A stretch of 64,000 nt of DNA, taken from assembly GCF_009834185.1 (NCBI RefSeq), contig NZ_CP047173.1, positions 2,666,001-2,730,000 of the forward strand, read 5' to 3'. Both the position numbers and the translations under genes were made by a program. Below, piece after piece: positions 51,428 through 63,214 of the stretch (within the stretch, counting starts at the first letter, position 1; every line of letters begins with the position of its first letter). This DNA comes from Rathayibacter sp. VKM Ac-2760 (lineage in GTDB: Bacteria; Actinomycetota; Actinomycetes; Actinomycetales; Microbacteriaceae). Below the pieces are notes generated by a model. It had not been told where the DNA came from. It saw only the letters and a program-made list of their open reading frames with translations, and ran no database searches.

Positions 51428-53569
51428 ATGACCGCGCCCGTCCCTCCCGTCGCCCGCCGTGTCCCGCTCGAACGCCGTCACCACGGCGATCTGGTGGTCG
51501 ATCAGTACGAGTGGCTGCGGCAGAAGGAGGACCCCGAGGTCCTCGCGCACCTCGAGGCCGAGAACGCCTACACCGACGCCCTGCTCGCCCCGCTCGCTCC
51601 GCTGCGCGAGCGCCTCTTCGACGAGATCCGCTCGCGGACCAAGGAGACCGACCTCTCGGTGCCGGTCCGGGAGGGCGGCTGGTGGTACTTCTCCCGCTCC
51701 TACGAGGGCCGCCAGTACGGCGTGCACTGCCGCGCCCCGATCGCCGGCCCGGACGACTGGACGCCGCCGTCGATCGCCGAGGGCGGACCGCTCGAGGGCG
51801 AGCAGGTCGTCCTCGACGGCAACATCGAGGCCGAGGGCCACGACTTCTTCTCGCTCGGCAGCTTCGACGTGTCCAGCGACGGCCGCTACCTGCTCTTCGG
51901 CACCGACGTCGAGGGCGACGAGCGCTACACGCTCCGCATCCGCGACCTCGGCACCGGCGAGGACCTCCCCGACGTGATCGAGGGCACCGGCGGCGGTGCG
52001 ACCTTCGGCGCCGACGCCCGCTTCGTCTTCTATCCGACCGTCGACGAGTCCTGGCGGCCCGACACGATCTGGCGGCACGCCGTCGGCACCGCGGCCACCA
52101 GCGACGAGGTCGTCTTCTCCGAGCCGGACGAGCGCTACTGGATCGGCGTCGGCCTCACCCGCAGCCGCCGGTTCCTCGTGATCGAGATCGGCAGCAAGAT
52201 CACCAGCGAGTGCCTGCTGCTCGACGCCGCCGATCCGACCGGGGAGTTCCGCTCGGTCTGGCCGCGCCGCGAGGGCGTGGAGTACGAGGTCGACCACGCG
52301 GTGCTCGACGGGCGCGACCGCCTCCTGATCGTGCACAACGACGGCGCGCTCGACTTCGAGATCGTCGAGGAGCCGGCCGATCTCTCCCGCGGCGCCGAGG
52401 AGCGCGCGGCCGAGCGCCGCGTCCTCGTCGCGCACTCTCCCGGCCGGCGGATCGAGGGCGTCGACGCCTTCGCGCGCCACGTCGTCGTCTCCTACCGCGA
52501 GGCGGGGGCGACCCGGCTCGGTCTGCTCGTCGAGGCCGACGGCGCCGCCCGGCTGGAGGAGATCGCCTTCGACGAGCCGCTCTACGACGCCGGGCTGGCC
52601 GGCAACCCGGAGTGGCAGCAGCCCGCGCTGCGCCTCGCCTACACCTCGTTCGTGACCCCGTCCACGGTGCTCACCCTCGACGTCGCGACCGGCGAGCGGA
52701 CCGTGCTCAAGCAGCAGCCGGTCCTCGGCGACTACGACCCCGAGCGCTACGTGCAGCGCCGCGAGTGGGCGACGGCCGCGGACGGCACGCGCATTCCGCT
52801 CTCGCTGGTCTGGCGGCGCGACGCGGCGGCACCCGACGAGGCGCCGGCGCCGCTCCTGCTCTACGGCTACGGCTCCTACGAGGCGAGCATCGACCCGGGC
52901 TTCTCGATCGCACGCCTCTCGCTGCTGGATCGCGGCGTGGTCTTCGCCATCGCGCACGTCCGCGGCGGCGGGGAGATGGGCCGCTCCTGGTACGAGGAAG
53001 GGAAGACCCTCGCCAAGCGCACCACCTTCACCGACTTCGTCGACGCCGCGCGGCACCTCGTCGCGGCGGGCTTCACCACTCCGGAGCGGCTGGTCGCCCA
53101 GGGCGGCTCGGCCGGCGGACTGCTGATGGGCGCGGTGGCGAACCTCGCCCCCGAGGCCTTCGCGGGGATCCTGGCGCAGGTGCCGTTCGTGGACGCGCTG
53201 ACCTCCATCCTCGACCCGTCGCTGCCGCTGACGGTGATCGAGTGGGACGAGTGGGGCGACCCGCTGCACGATCCCGACGTCTACGCCTACATGAAGACCT
53301 ACTCGCCCTACGAGAACGTGCGCGAGGGTGTCGCCTACCCGCGGATCCTCGCGACGACGAGTCTCAACGACACCCGGGTGCTCTACGTGGAGCCGGCGAA
53401 GTGGGTGGCGCGGCTGCGCGAGGTCGGGGCTCCGGCGCTGCTGAAGATCGAGATGACGGCCGGGCACGGCGGGGTCAGCGGGCGCTACGAGCGCTGGCGC
53501 GAGGTCGCGTTCGAGTACGCCTGGATCCTCGACGTGCTCGGGCTCGCGGAGGAGAGCGCGCAGGCGTGA
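51428..53569 (+). CDS. ptrB: Oligopeptidase B-like S9 prolyl oligopeptidase family protein
   Basis: A 713-residue cytosolic serine peptidase that cuts short peptides, in oligopeptidase B after Arg/Lys. The N-terminal seven-bladed propeller spans residues ~70-410. The hydrolase domain has LLLYGYGSYEASIDPGFS near 477, IAHVRGGGEMGRSWYEEGK, the nucleophile in AQGGSAGGLLMGAVAN (Ser near 560), the Asp in TSLNDTRVLYVEPAKW and the His in TAGHGGVSGRYERW near 680. It starts MTAPVPPVARRVPLERRHHG, right after a TAGGCT box. PtrB is the nearest named family; specificity is inferred. Confidence 0.92.
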   Translation: MTAPVPPVARRVPLERRHHGDLVVDQYEWLRQKEDPEVLAHLEAENAYTDALLAPLAPLRERLFDEIRSRTKETDLSVPVREGGWWYFSRSYEGRQYGVHCRAPIAGPDDWTPPSIAEGGPLEGEQVVLDGNIEAEGHDFFSLGSFDVSSDGRYLLFGTDVEGDERYTLRIRDLGTGEDLPDVIEGTGGGATFGADARFVFYPTVDESWRPDTIWRHAVGTAATSDEVVFSEPDERYWIGVGLTRSRRFLVIEIGSKITSECLLLDAADPTGEFRSVWPRREGVEYEVDHAVLDGRDRLLIVHNDGALDFEIVEEPADLSRGAEERAAERRVLVAHSPGRRIEGVDAFARHVVVSYREAGATRLGLLVEADGAARLEEIAFDEPLYDAGLAGNPEWQQPALRLAYTSFVTPSTVLTLDVATGERTVLKQQPVLGDYDPERYVQRREWATAADGTRIPLSLVWRRDAAAPDEAPAPLLLYGYGSYEASIDPGFSIARLSLLDRGVVFAIAHVRGGGEMGRSWYEEGKTLAKRTTFTDFVDAARHLVAAGFTTPERLVAQGGSAGGLLMGAVANLAPEAFAGILAQVPFVDALTSILDPSLPLTVIEWDEWGDPLHDPDVYAYMKTYSPYENVREGVAYPRILATTSLNDTRVLYVEPAKWVARLREVGAPALLKIEMTAGHGGVSGRYERWREVAFEYAWILDVLGLAEESAQA

Positions 53570-53591
53570 GCCGCCGTCTCCGGATCGGGTG

Positions 53592-53619
53592 GACGCGCCG
53601 CAAGCCCCACCGGCGCGTC
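53592..53619 (+). terminator. Hairpin downstream of the oligopeptidase gene
   Basis: GACGCGCCG and CGGCGCGTC form a perfect 9-bp stem with a 10-base loop, 22 bp after the stop. No U-tract. Confidence 0.5.
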
Positions 53620-53631
53620 GATCGCGCCGCG

Positions 53632-53637
53632 TAAGGT
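53632..53637 (+). promoter_or_regulatory. Possible -10 box of the maltokinase-like gene
   Basis: TAAGGT, about 31 bases before the ATG. GAGGGGAA lies between them as the ribosome binding site. Confidence 0.35.
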
Positions 53638-53668
53638 TCGGGGTGCCGAGCGAGGGGAAGTGCAGGAC

Positions 53669-55042
53669 ATGAGCGCAGGACTGTCGATCGACCGGGCCGC
53701 GGCCTGGGTCGCGGATCAGCGGTGGTACGCGAGCAAGGGGCGGCGCCCCGAGCTGGAGATCCGCGGCGAGTGGCGGCTGGCGGGCGCCGACGGCGACGTC
53801 GTCGTGCACCTCGTCATCGACCGAGCGGGCTCGAGCCCGGTGCTCTACCAGGTGCCGGTGACGGTGCGCTCGGCGCCCGTCGCGGGCCTCGAGGACGCGC
53901 TGATCGAGAGCGACGGCGAGCGCTTCGTCTACGACGGACCGCGCGACCCGCTGTTCGCGCGGGCGCTCTTCGAGCTGATCGCCGACGGCGGCTCCTCCGA
54001 CGCGGAGGGCGCCCTGGGCGGCGCCCGCGCCGAGGGCCACCGCCAGCCCGGCGCCGAGATCGGCGCGTTCGCGTCGTCGCGGATCCTCAGCGGCGAGCAG
54101 TCGAACACCTCGATCATCGTGCAGACGACCGCGGCGGACGGCTCGGCCGGGACCCCGGTGATCGTCAAGGTCTTCCGCGCGCTGCACCACGGCGAGAACC
54201 CGGACGTGACGGTGCAGTCGGCGCTGAACGCCGCGGGCAGCCTGCTGGTCCCGCCCGTGATCGGCAACGTCACCGGGGAGTGGGACGACCGCGGCGAGCC
54301 CTCGGGCCGCGCCTTCGGGCACCTCGCCTTCGCGCAGGAGTTCCTCCCCGGCGTCGAGGACGCCTGGCGCGTCGCGCTCGAGGCCGTCGCCGGCGACAGC
54401 GACTTCACCGGGCCGGCCCGCGCGCTGGGTCTCGCGACCGCGCAGGTGCACGCCACCCTCGCGCAGGTGATGCCGACCGAGGACGCGACCCCGGAGGTCG
54501 TGCAGCGGATGGTCGCGACGATGCGCCGGCGGCTGCGGATCGCCTCCTCCGAGGTGCCGGTCGTCGCCGAGGGCGCCGAGGCGATCGACGCGGTGTTCCA
54601 GGCGGCCGAGCAGGCTCCGTGGCCGCGGCTGCAGCGGATCCACGGCGACTACCACCTCGGTCAGGTGCTGGCCGTGCCCGACCGCGGCTGGGTGCTCCTC
54701 GACTTCGAGGGCGAGCCGCTGCGCCCGATGCACGAGCGGCTGCTGCCGGACATCGCGCTGCGCGACGTGGCCGGGATGCTCCGCTCCTTCGACTACGCCG
54801 CCGGCGCGCACGAGCAGGCCTTCCCGGGCAGCTCCCGCGCCGCGTGGGCGCTGGCGAGCCGCGCCGCGTTCCTCGAGGGCTACTCCGAGGAGGCGGGCGA
54901 CGCGGTCACTGCGCACCGCGCCGTGCTCGACGCCTTCGAGCTCGACAAGGCGATCTACGAGGCCATCTACGAGGCGCGCAACCGCCCGGAGTGGCTGTCG
55001 ATCCCGGTGACCGCCGTGCAGCGGCTCGTCGGACGCTCGTAG
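53669..55042 (+). CDS. Maltokinase-like phosphotransferase (Pep2/Mak type)
   Basis: A 457-residue kinase-like protein. The N-terminal cap domain opens with WVADQRWYASKGRRPE as in maltokinases. The ATP-binding part has RILSGEQSNTSIIVQ and VIVKVFRALHHGENPDV near residues 135-185. The catalytic loop RIHGDYHLGQVLAVPDRGW near 323 and LLDFEGEPLRP (the DFG-like metal motif) follow. Maltokinase makes maltose-1-phosphate for the GlgE glucan route, but here no treS, glgE or glgB gene is adjacent. The ATG at 53669 is chosen for its spacing from GAGGGGAA; a GTG at 53660 is possible. Confidence 0.85.
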   Translation: MSAGLSIDRAAAWVADQRWYASKGRRPELEIRGEWRLAGADGDVVVHLVIDRAGSSPVLYQVPVTVRSAPVAGLEDALIESDGERFVYDGPRDPLFARALFELIADGGSSDAEGALGGARAEGHRQPGAEIGAFASSRILSGEQSNTSIIVQTTAADGSAGTPVIVKVFRALHHGENPDVTVQSALNAAGSLLVPPVIGNVTGEWDDRGEPSGRAFGHLAFAQEFLPGVEDAWRVALEAVAGDSDFTGPARALGLATAQVHATLAQVMPTEDATPEVVQRMVATMRRRLRIASSEVPVVAEGAEAIDAVFQAAEQAPWPRLQRIHGDYHLGQVLAVPDRGWVLLDFEGEPLRPMHERLLPDIALRDVAGMLRSFDYAAGAHEQAFPGSSRAAWALASRAAFLEGYSEEAGDAVTAHRAVLDAFELDKAIYEAIYEARNRPEWLSIPVTAVQRLVGRS

Positions 55043-55051
55043 GGTGCAGGT

Positions 55052-55222
55052 ATGACCGGACACGACGAGACGACCGACGCCCCCGACTCCGATGCGCGCG
55101 ACGACGCACCGCTCGACCCGCTGAGCGAATTCAGCATCCCCGGCGACACCGACCTGCACGTGGACGGCGACGCCTCGGGCGCCGACGGCCGGAAGGTCGC
55201 GGAGCCGTCCGAAGACGACTGA
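55052..55222 (+). CDS. Very acidic 56-residue protein
   Basis: A small ORF, 9 bp after the maltokinase-like gene. About a third of its residues are Asp or Glu and none are aromatic except one Phe (MTGHDETTDAPDSDARDD, then PLSEFSIPGDTDLHVDGD). It has no membrane segment or known domain. A TAGGGT box sits 6 bases before the ATG, matching the leaderless pattern of other genes here, which argues that it is real. It could bind cations or a basic partner; function unknown. Confidence 0.6.
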   Translation: MTGHDETTDAPDSDARDDAPLDPLSEFSIPGDTDLHVDGDASGADGRKVAEPSEDD

Positions 55223-55267
55223 GCGGCCGCCTCTCCCTGCTGGTCGAGTAGCCCCGTAGGGCCGTGC

Positions 55268-56776
55268 TCAGCGCAGCGGGGCGAGCGGGGTGACCGCCGG
55301 CCCCTCGAGCACCGAGCCGTCGGCCGCGAAGCGGGAGCCGTGCAGCGGGCAGTCCCAGCTGCGCTCCGCTCCGTTCCAGGTGACGACGCCGCCGAGGTGC
55401 GGGCAGACGGCCGAGACGGCGCAGCGGCGGCCGTCGACGGTCGAGACCGCGACCGGCTGGAGGCCGTCGCGGGCGAGCGAGCCCTGGCCCTCCTCCGGCA
55501 CCACGTTCTCCGACCGCGGTGCGCGCAGCACCGAGCCGTAGCCGCGGGCGTACCAGGCGCCGACCGCGGCGAGCGCACCGGCGCCCTCCGCCATCACCCG
55601 GGGCAGGGTGGGCCGCCGGTGCAGGACCTTCGCCCACGGCGGGGTCTCGCCCCGGGAGTCGCCGACGAGCGTGAGCGCCGCCTGCACCGCGTTGGTCATC
55701 CCCCACTTGTCGTAGCCGGAGGCGAAGAAGATCCGCCCGCGGCCGCGCGGCAGCCAGCCGACGAAGGGGACGCGGTGGAACGCCTCGTAGTCCTGGGCGC
55801 TCCACTGCGCGACCGGCTCGGCAGCGGGGAAGGAGCGGCGGGTCCACGCGACGAGGTCGTCGAGGCTCTCCTGCGTGCGCGGGCGTCGGCCGACCGGGTG
55901 ACCGTTCCCGCCGACCAGGAGCAGCCGCTCGCCGTCGCGCTCCACGTCGCGGATCGAGCGCGAGGGCTCGTCGACCGAGAGGAACATGCCCTCCGGCACC
56001 GCGTCGACGCCGCGGAAGGCGACGGTGTAGGAGCGGAGCGCGACCTGCTTCGCGAAGTACAGACCGCGGTCCAGGATCGGCGTCCCGGTGAGCAGGTAGG
56101 CCCGCTCGCCGGTCACCTCGCCGGCGCTGGTGCGGACGCGCACCGGGGCGCTCGCGCGCATCCCGAGCGCCCGCACGCCCTGCACGAGCACGCCGCCCGC
56201 CGCGCGGAAGTCGGCGGCGAGCGCCGCCAGCACCGCCATCGGATCGAACTCGGCCTGGTCGTCGAGCGCGACGGCGGCGGTGCTCGGGAACGGGACGTCG
56301 AGCTCGCCGACGAGGCGGGTCCCGAGGCCGAAGCGGCGGGCGGTCTCGTGCTCCCGCAGCACCGCGGGGACGCCGTCGGGGGTCTGCGCGTAGCTGTAGG
56401 CGGTCCGGCGCTGCACCGGCACCCCGGCCTCGCGCAGGTAGTCGACGAGCCAGCCGAACCCGGCGAGGTTCGCGGCGACGTAGGCCCGGGTGACGGCCGG
56501 GGTGTTGCGGGCGGCGATCCTCGACAGGTGCGCGCCCTGGAGCAGGCTCAGCTTGGCGGTGCTGGCACCGGTGGTCACCGCGCCGACCGTGCGCGCCTCG
56601 AGGACGAGCACGCGGCGGCCGCTGCGCTGGAGCAGGAGCGCCGTGACGAGGCCGGAGAGGCCGGCGCCGACGACAACGTCGTCGTAGTGCGCTCCGGGGA
56701 CGAAGGAGTCGCCCGGGATCGGCGCGGCACCGGCCCGCCAGAGCGATTCGCGCGAGTGCGCGTCGGTTCGGATCAT
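55268..56776 (-). CDS. FAD-dependent oxidoreductase with C-terminal Rieske 2Fe-2S domain
   Basis: A 502-residue protein. The N-terminal Rossmann motif VVVGAGLSGLVTALLLQRSG near residue 34 with the following EAR binds FAD in a DAO-type (glycine oxidase-like) fold through ~395. The C-terminal ~85 residues are a Rieske domain with both ligand pairs: CPHLGG and DCPLHGSRF near 460-485. DAO-Rieske fusions occur in actinobacteria and Bacillus; the substrate is unknown, an amine or amino acid being likely. Monocistronic on the minus strand; 104 bp separate it from corA. Confidence 0.9.
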   Translation of the reverse strand: MIRTDAHSRESLWRAGAAPIPGDSFVPGAHYDDVVVGAGLSGLVTALLLQRSGRRVLVLEARTVGAVTTGASTAKLSLLQGAHLSRIAARNTPAVTRAYVAANLAGFGWLVDYLREAGVPVQRRTAYSYAQTPDGVPAVLREHETARRFGLGTRLVGELDVPFPSTAAVALDDQAEFDPMAVLAALAADFRAAGGVLVQGVRALGMRASAPVRVRTSAGEVTGERAYLLTGTPILDRGLYFAKQVALRSYTVAFRGVDAVPEGMFLSVDEPSRSIRDVERDGERLLLVGGNGHPVGRRPRTQESLDDLVAWTRRSFPAAEPVAQWSAQDYEAFHRVPFVGWLPRGRGRIFFASGYDKWGMTNAVQAALTLVGDSRGETPPWAKVLHRRPTLPRVMAEGAGALAAVGAWYARGYGSVLRAPRSENVVPEEGQGSLARDGLQPVAVSTVDGRRCAVSAVCPHLGGVVTWNGAERSWDCPLHGSRFAADGSVLEGPAVTPLAPLR

Positions 56777-56880
56777 CGGGGCCTCCTGCAGATCGGCCGC
56801 GACCGCGGCTCGACCCCGACGCTACGCGCGGCGGCGGCGGCCGTCAGCCCGTTGACAGCCCGGCGCCCTCGGGCGAGGGC

Positions 56881-58014
56881 TCAGAGCCAGCCCCAGCGCT
56901 TGAACAGCCGGTGCAGGACGACGCTGGAGGCGACCATCAGCCCGAGCGCCGCCGGGTAGCCCCAGGCCAGGTGCAGCTCGGGCATCGCGTCGAAGTTCAT
57001 GCCGTAGACGCTGGAGATCATGGTCGGTGCGAAGAAGATGGCGGCCCAGGCGGAGATCCGCTTGACCTCGTCGTTCTGCTGGTTGCCCGCCTCCGCGAGC
57101 TTCTTCATGTCCTCGTTCTGGCGCTGGGCGACGAGCGTCGCGTTCACCGCGAGGATCTCGCGCAGCGTGGTGCGGAAGCCCTCGATCCGCTCGTCGACGA
57201 CGGCGACGTGGTCGGCGACGTCGCGGAGGTAGCGCCGCAGCTCGACGTCCTCGCGGAAGACCTCGAAGTCGGTCACCAGGCGGCCGAGCATGCCGGTCAG
57301 CGGGCGGGTCGCGCGCTGGAAGTCGAGCACCTCCTGGGACAGCTCGTAGATGCGCCGCGACACGGCCGGGTCGCCCTCGAAGACCTGGGCCTCGATCTCG
57401 TCGATGTCGTTCTCGAGACCCGCGACCACCGGCGAGTACTGGTCGACGACCGCGTCCAGGATCGCGTAGAGCACGGCGACCGGGCCCTTGCGCAGCAGCT
57501 CGGGGTCGGCCTCCATCCGGCGCCGGACCAGGGAGAGGTCGGGCTTCTCGGAGTGGCGCACGGTGACGACGAAGTTCGGGCCGACGAAGAGGTGCAGCTC
57601 GCCGAAGTCGACCTCCTCGCGCTGGTCCGCGTAGCTCGCGGCGCGCAGCACCACGAACATGTCGGAGCCGTAGCGCTCGAGCTTGGGGCGCTGATGCGCG
57701 CTGATCGCGTCCTCGATCGCGAGGGGGTGCATCGAGAACTCGTCCTCGAGGGCGGCGAGCTCGGCCTCGGTGGGGCGGTAGAGGCCGATCCAGGCCATCG
57801 CGTCGGGCAGCTTCTGCAGCGCGGCGAGCGCCTCCGGGATGCTGTGCGGCGAGACGATCCGCCGCCCGTCCTGGTAGATCGCGTTGTCGACGGTGCTCCG
57901 GCGGGCGGGCTCCTCCTCGCGGCGGATCCGCTCGATCGGACCGGTGTCCTCGGCGGCCGCGCGGGTGCGCGAGCCGAGGCCGAGGAGGGTCGAGGGCACT
58001 CGGGGCAGCTTCAT
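56881..58014 (-). CDS. corA: CorA-like magnesium/cobalt transporter
   Basis: A 377-residue CorA-family channel. The cytoplasmic domain (residues ~40-310) has AWIGLYRPTEAELAALEDEF, HPLAIEDAISAHQRPKLERY and FVVTVRHSE, all family marks, and a long helix ends in ILAVNATLVAQRQNEDMKKL. Two C-terminal helices follow, with the signature YGMN (VYGMNFDAMPEL) between them. It moves Mg2+ inward as a pentamer. The ATG at 58014 has GAGGAGG 7 bases upstream. It is divergent from sbcD over 171 bp. Confidence 0.93.
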   Translation of the reverse strand: MKLPRVPSTLLGLGSRTRAAAEDTGPIERIRREEEPARRSTVDNAIYQDGRRIVSPHSIPEALAALQKLPDAMAWIGLYRPTEAELAALEDEFSMHPLAIEDAISAHQRPKLERYGSDMFVVLRAASYADQREEVDFGELHLFVGPNFVVTVRHSEKPDLSLVRRRMEADPELLRKGPVAVLYAILDAVVDQYSPVVAGLENDIDEIEAQVFEGDPAVSRRIYELSQEVLDFQRATRPLTGMLGRLVTDFEVFREDVELRRYLRDVADHVAVVDERIEGFRTTLREILAVNATLVAQRQNEDMKKLAEAGNQQNDEVKRISAWAAIFFAPTMISSVYGMNFDAMPELHLAWGYPAALGLMVASSVVLHRLFKRWGWL

Positions 58015-58119
58015 GCAACGCCTCCTCAGATCGGCCGACGACCCATTCTGCACCCGCGGGTGAACGGGAGGTGTCCGCCGGTGGCGGCGGCGCGGGCGTC
58101 CGGTGTCGGAGCCGCTCAG

Positions 58120-58125
58120 TAGCCT
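58120..58125 (+). promoter_or_regulatory. Possible -10 box of sbcDC
   Basis: TAGCCT about 60 bases before the sbcD GTG. The 5' leader between holds AAAGGA near the start codon. Confidence 0.35.
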
Positions 58126-58185
58126 GGAGGGGCACGACAGGGAGCGATCCGACCGCCCCGCCCAGCCCCTCGCGAAAGGACGGTC

Positions 58186-59327
58186 GTGAAGCTCCTGCAC
58201 ACCTCCGACTGGCACATCGGCCGCACCTTCCACGGCCACTCGAGCGTCGCGGCGCTCGGCCTCGTGCTCGAGGCGCTGGTCGAGACGGTGCGCGCCGAGG
58301 GGGTCGACGTCGTGCTCGTCGCGGGCGACGTCTTCGACTCCGCGGTGCCGGCGGCCGAGCACTACACGCTGCTCACGCGGACGCTCGAGGCGATCCGCGC
58401 GGCCGGCGCCGAGGTCGTGCTGACCAGCGGCAACCACGACTCCCCCGCCCGGCTGGGCTTCCAGGCCGGGCTGCTGCGCGGATCCGGCGTGCACGTGCTG
58501 ACCGATCCGGAGCGCTGCACCGAGCCGGTCGTGCTGCGCGACGAGCACGGGGAGGTCGGCGTCTACGGGATCCCGTTCCTCGAGCCGGCCCTCTACCGGC
58601 ACCGGCACCCGGAGGAGTCGCTGCGCCGCCACGAGGACGTGCTCGCCTTCGCGATGCACCGCATCCGCGCCGACGCCGAGGCGGCCGGGCGGCGCTGGGT
58701 CGTGCTCGCGCACTGCTTCGCCGTCGGCGCCCCGGCCGCCACCGTCGAGCGCGACATCACCGCGGGCGGGCTCGACTACGTCTCGGTCGACCACTTCGCG
58801 GCGGCCGACTACGCCGCGCTCGGGCACATCCACGGGCGGGCGGAGCTGCTGCCGAGCGTCCGCTACTCCGGCGCTCCCCTGCACTACTCCTTCGGCGAGG
58901 CGGCCAAGCCGCGCGGCGGCTGGCTGGTCGAGCTCGGCGCCGACGGACTCGGCGAGGTGCGCTGGTCCGCGCTGCCCGTGCCGCGGCGGCTCAGCGTGAT
59001 CGAGGGGACGCTGGCCGAGCTGCTGAGCGACCCGTCGCTCGCGGAGTACGAGCCGGACTGGGTCTCGGCGGTGCTCACCGACGAGGTGCGCCCGCTCGAC
59101 GCGATGGCGCGGCTGCAGTCCCGCTTCCCCGGCTGCGCGACGCTCGAGCACCGGCCGCCGCACGCCGCGGTCGACGAGCGGCGCTACGCCGAGCGGATCC
59201 GCGGGCGCAGCGACGTCGAGGTGATCGACGACTTCCTCGCGCACGTCCGCGGTGGGCACGGCGCGAGCGAGACCGAGCGCGCGCTCGCACTGGACGCCCT
59301 CGCGGCCGTCGACGCCGAGGCGCTGCG

Positions 59328-59331
<4 letters not shown>
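58186..59331 (+). CDS. sbcD: Exonuclease SbcD (Mre11-like)
   Basis: A 381-residue nuclease subunit of the SbcCD complex, which opens hairpins and trims DNA ends. Phosphoesterase motifs: LLHTSDWHIGRTFHGH at residues 2-17, VLVAGDVFDSAVP near 47, VLTSGNHDSPARLG near 84, VLAHCFAVGAP near 184 and ALGHIHGRAELLP near 215. The start is a GTG with AAAGGA 7 bases upstream. Its stop overlaps the sbcC start (GTGA), as usual for this pair. Confidence 0.95.
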
Positions 59332-62279
<2,948 letters not shown>

Positions 62280-62293
62280 GGCCGACGACCCGC

Positions 62294-62299
62294 TAGGGT
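62294..62299 (+). promoter_or_regulatory. Probable -10 box of the thi operon
   Basis: TAGGGT, placed so that transcription would start about 62306, at the 5' edge of the TPP aptamer. An ACGACC / GGTCGT hairpin spans it. Confidence 0.4.
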
Positions 62300-62307
62300 C
62301 GTGCGCA

Positions 62308-62386
62308 GTGACACGGGGTGCCCGCCAGGGCTGAGATGAGACCCGTCGAACCTGATCTAGTTCGTACTAGCGAAGGGATGTCGCGA
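62308..62386 (+). promoter_or_regulatory. TPP riboswitch (THI element)
   Basis: Conserved aptamer blocks in order: ACACGGGGTGCC, GGGCTGAGATGAGACCC, GTCGAACCTGATCTAG, then CTAGCGAAGGGATGT. The P3 arm is short. It precedes thiM-thiE-thiD as expected for thiamine-pyrophosphate control. The AAGGGA Shine-Dalgarno of thiM (62373-62378) lies inside the closing 3' strand of the aptamer, so ligand binding should block translation directly. Confidence 0.95.
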
Positions 62387-63214
62387 ATGAGCATTCGCAC
62401 GCCTGCCCACCCGACCCTCCCCGACGGTGCGGCCGTCGCCCGAGACCTGGCACGGCTGCGCTCCGCAGCGCCGCTCGTGCAGTGCATCACCAACGCGGTG
62501 GTGACCGGCTTCACCGCGAACAGCCTGCTCGCGCTCGGCGCCAGCCCCGCGATGTGCGACCTGCCCGGCGAGGCCGGCGTCTTCGCCCGGATCGCCTCCG
62601 CGACGCTGGTGAACCTCGGCACCCCGGGCGCCGAGCAGCGCGACGGCGCGCTGGAGGCGGTCGCCGCGGCGAACGACGCCGGGACCCCCTGGGTGCTCGA
62701 CCCCGTCGCCGTCGGCCCGCTCCCCGTCCGCACCGCCCTGGCCGCGGAGCTGCTGGAGGCGCGGCCGGCGATCATCCGCGGCAACGCCTCCGAGATCCTC
62801 GCCCTCGCGGGTCTCGGCGCGGGCGGTCGCGGCGTCGACGCGGTCGACGGCCCGGAGGACGCGCTCGACGCGGCGCACTCGCTCGCCCGGCGCTCGGGCG
62901 CCGCGGTCGCCGTCTCGGGTGCCGTCGACGTGATCACCGACGGCGAGCGCGTCGTCCGCGTCACCGGCGGGCACCCGCTGCTCACCCGCGTCACCGGCGG
63001 CGGCTGCGCCCTCGGCGCGGTGATGGCCGCGTTCCTCGGCGCACAGGACTCCGACGCGCTCGGGGCAGCGGTCGCCGCCTCCGTGGTCTGGGGCCTCGCC
63101 GCCGAGAGCGCGGCCGCCGGCGCGAGCGGTCCCGGCTCCTTCGCGGTCGGGCTGCTCGACGCCCTCGCCGCGCTCACCGCCGACGAGGTCGAGAGCGGAG
63201 CGCGGATCGCATGA
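62387..63214 (+). CDS. thiM: Hydroxyethylthiazole kinase (ThiM)
   Basis: A 275-residue kinase that salvages hydroxyethylthiazole for thiamine synthesis. Typical segments: PLVQCITNAVVTGFTANSLL near residue 27, GASPAMCD, LVNLGTPG, PWVLDPVAVG near 100, IIRGNASEILALAG near 127 and LTRVTGGGCALGAVMAAFLG near 200 with the catalytic Cys. The ATG at 62387 is 8 bases after AAGGGA; an ATG at 62378 (in frame) would lie within the Shine-Dalgarno. First gene under the TPP riboswitch. Coupled to thiE by ATGA. Confidence 0.95.
   Translation: MSIRTPAHPTLPDGAAVARDLARLRSAAPLVQCITNAVVTGFTANSLLALGASPAMCDLPGEAGVFARIASATLVNLGTPGAEQRDGALEAVAAANDAGTPWVLDPVAVGPLPVRTALAAELLEARPAIIRGNASEILALAGLGAGGRGVDAVDGPEDALDAAHSLARRSGAAVAVSGAVDVITDGERVVRVTGGHPLLTRVTGGGCALGAVMAAFLGAQDSDALGAAVAASVVWGLAAESAAAGASGPGSFAVGLLDALAALTADEVESGARIA

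Noticed and set aside
51353..55159. Extension of the CYTH-CHAD frame to 1781 residues
   Set aside because: It only reads antisense of the oligopeptidase and maltokinase-like genes.
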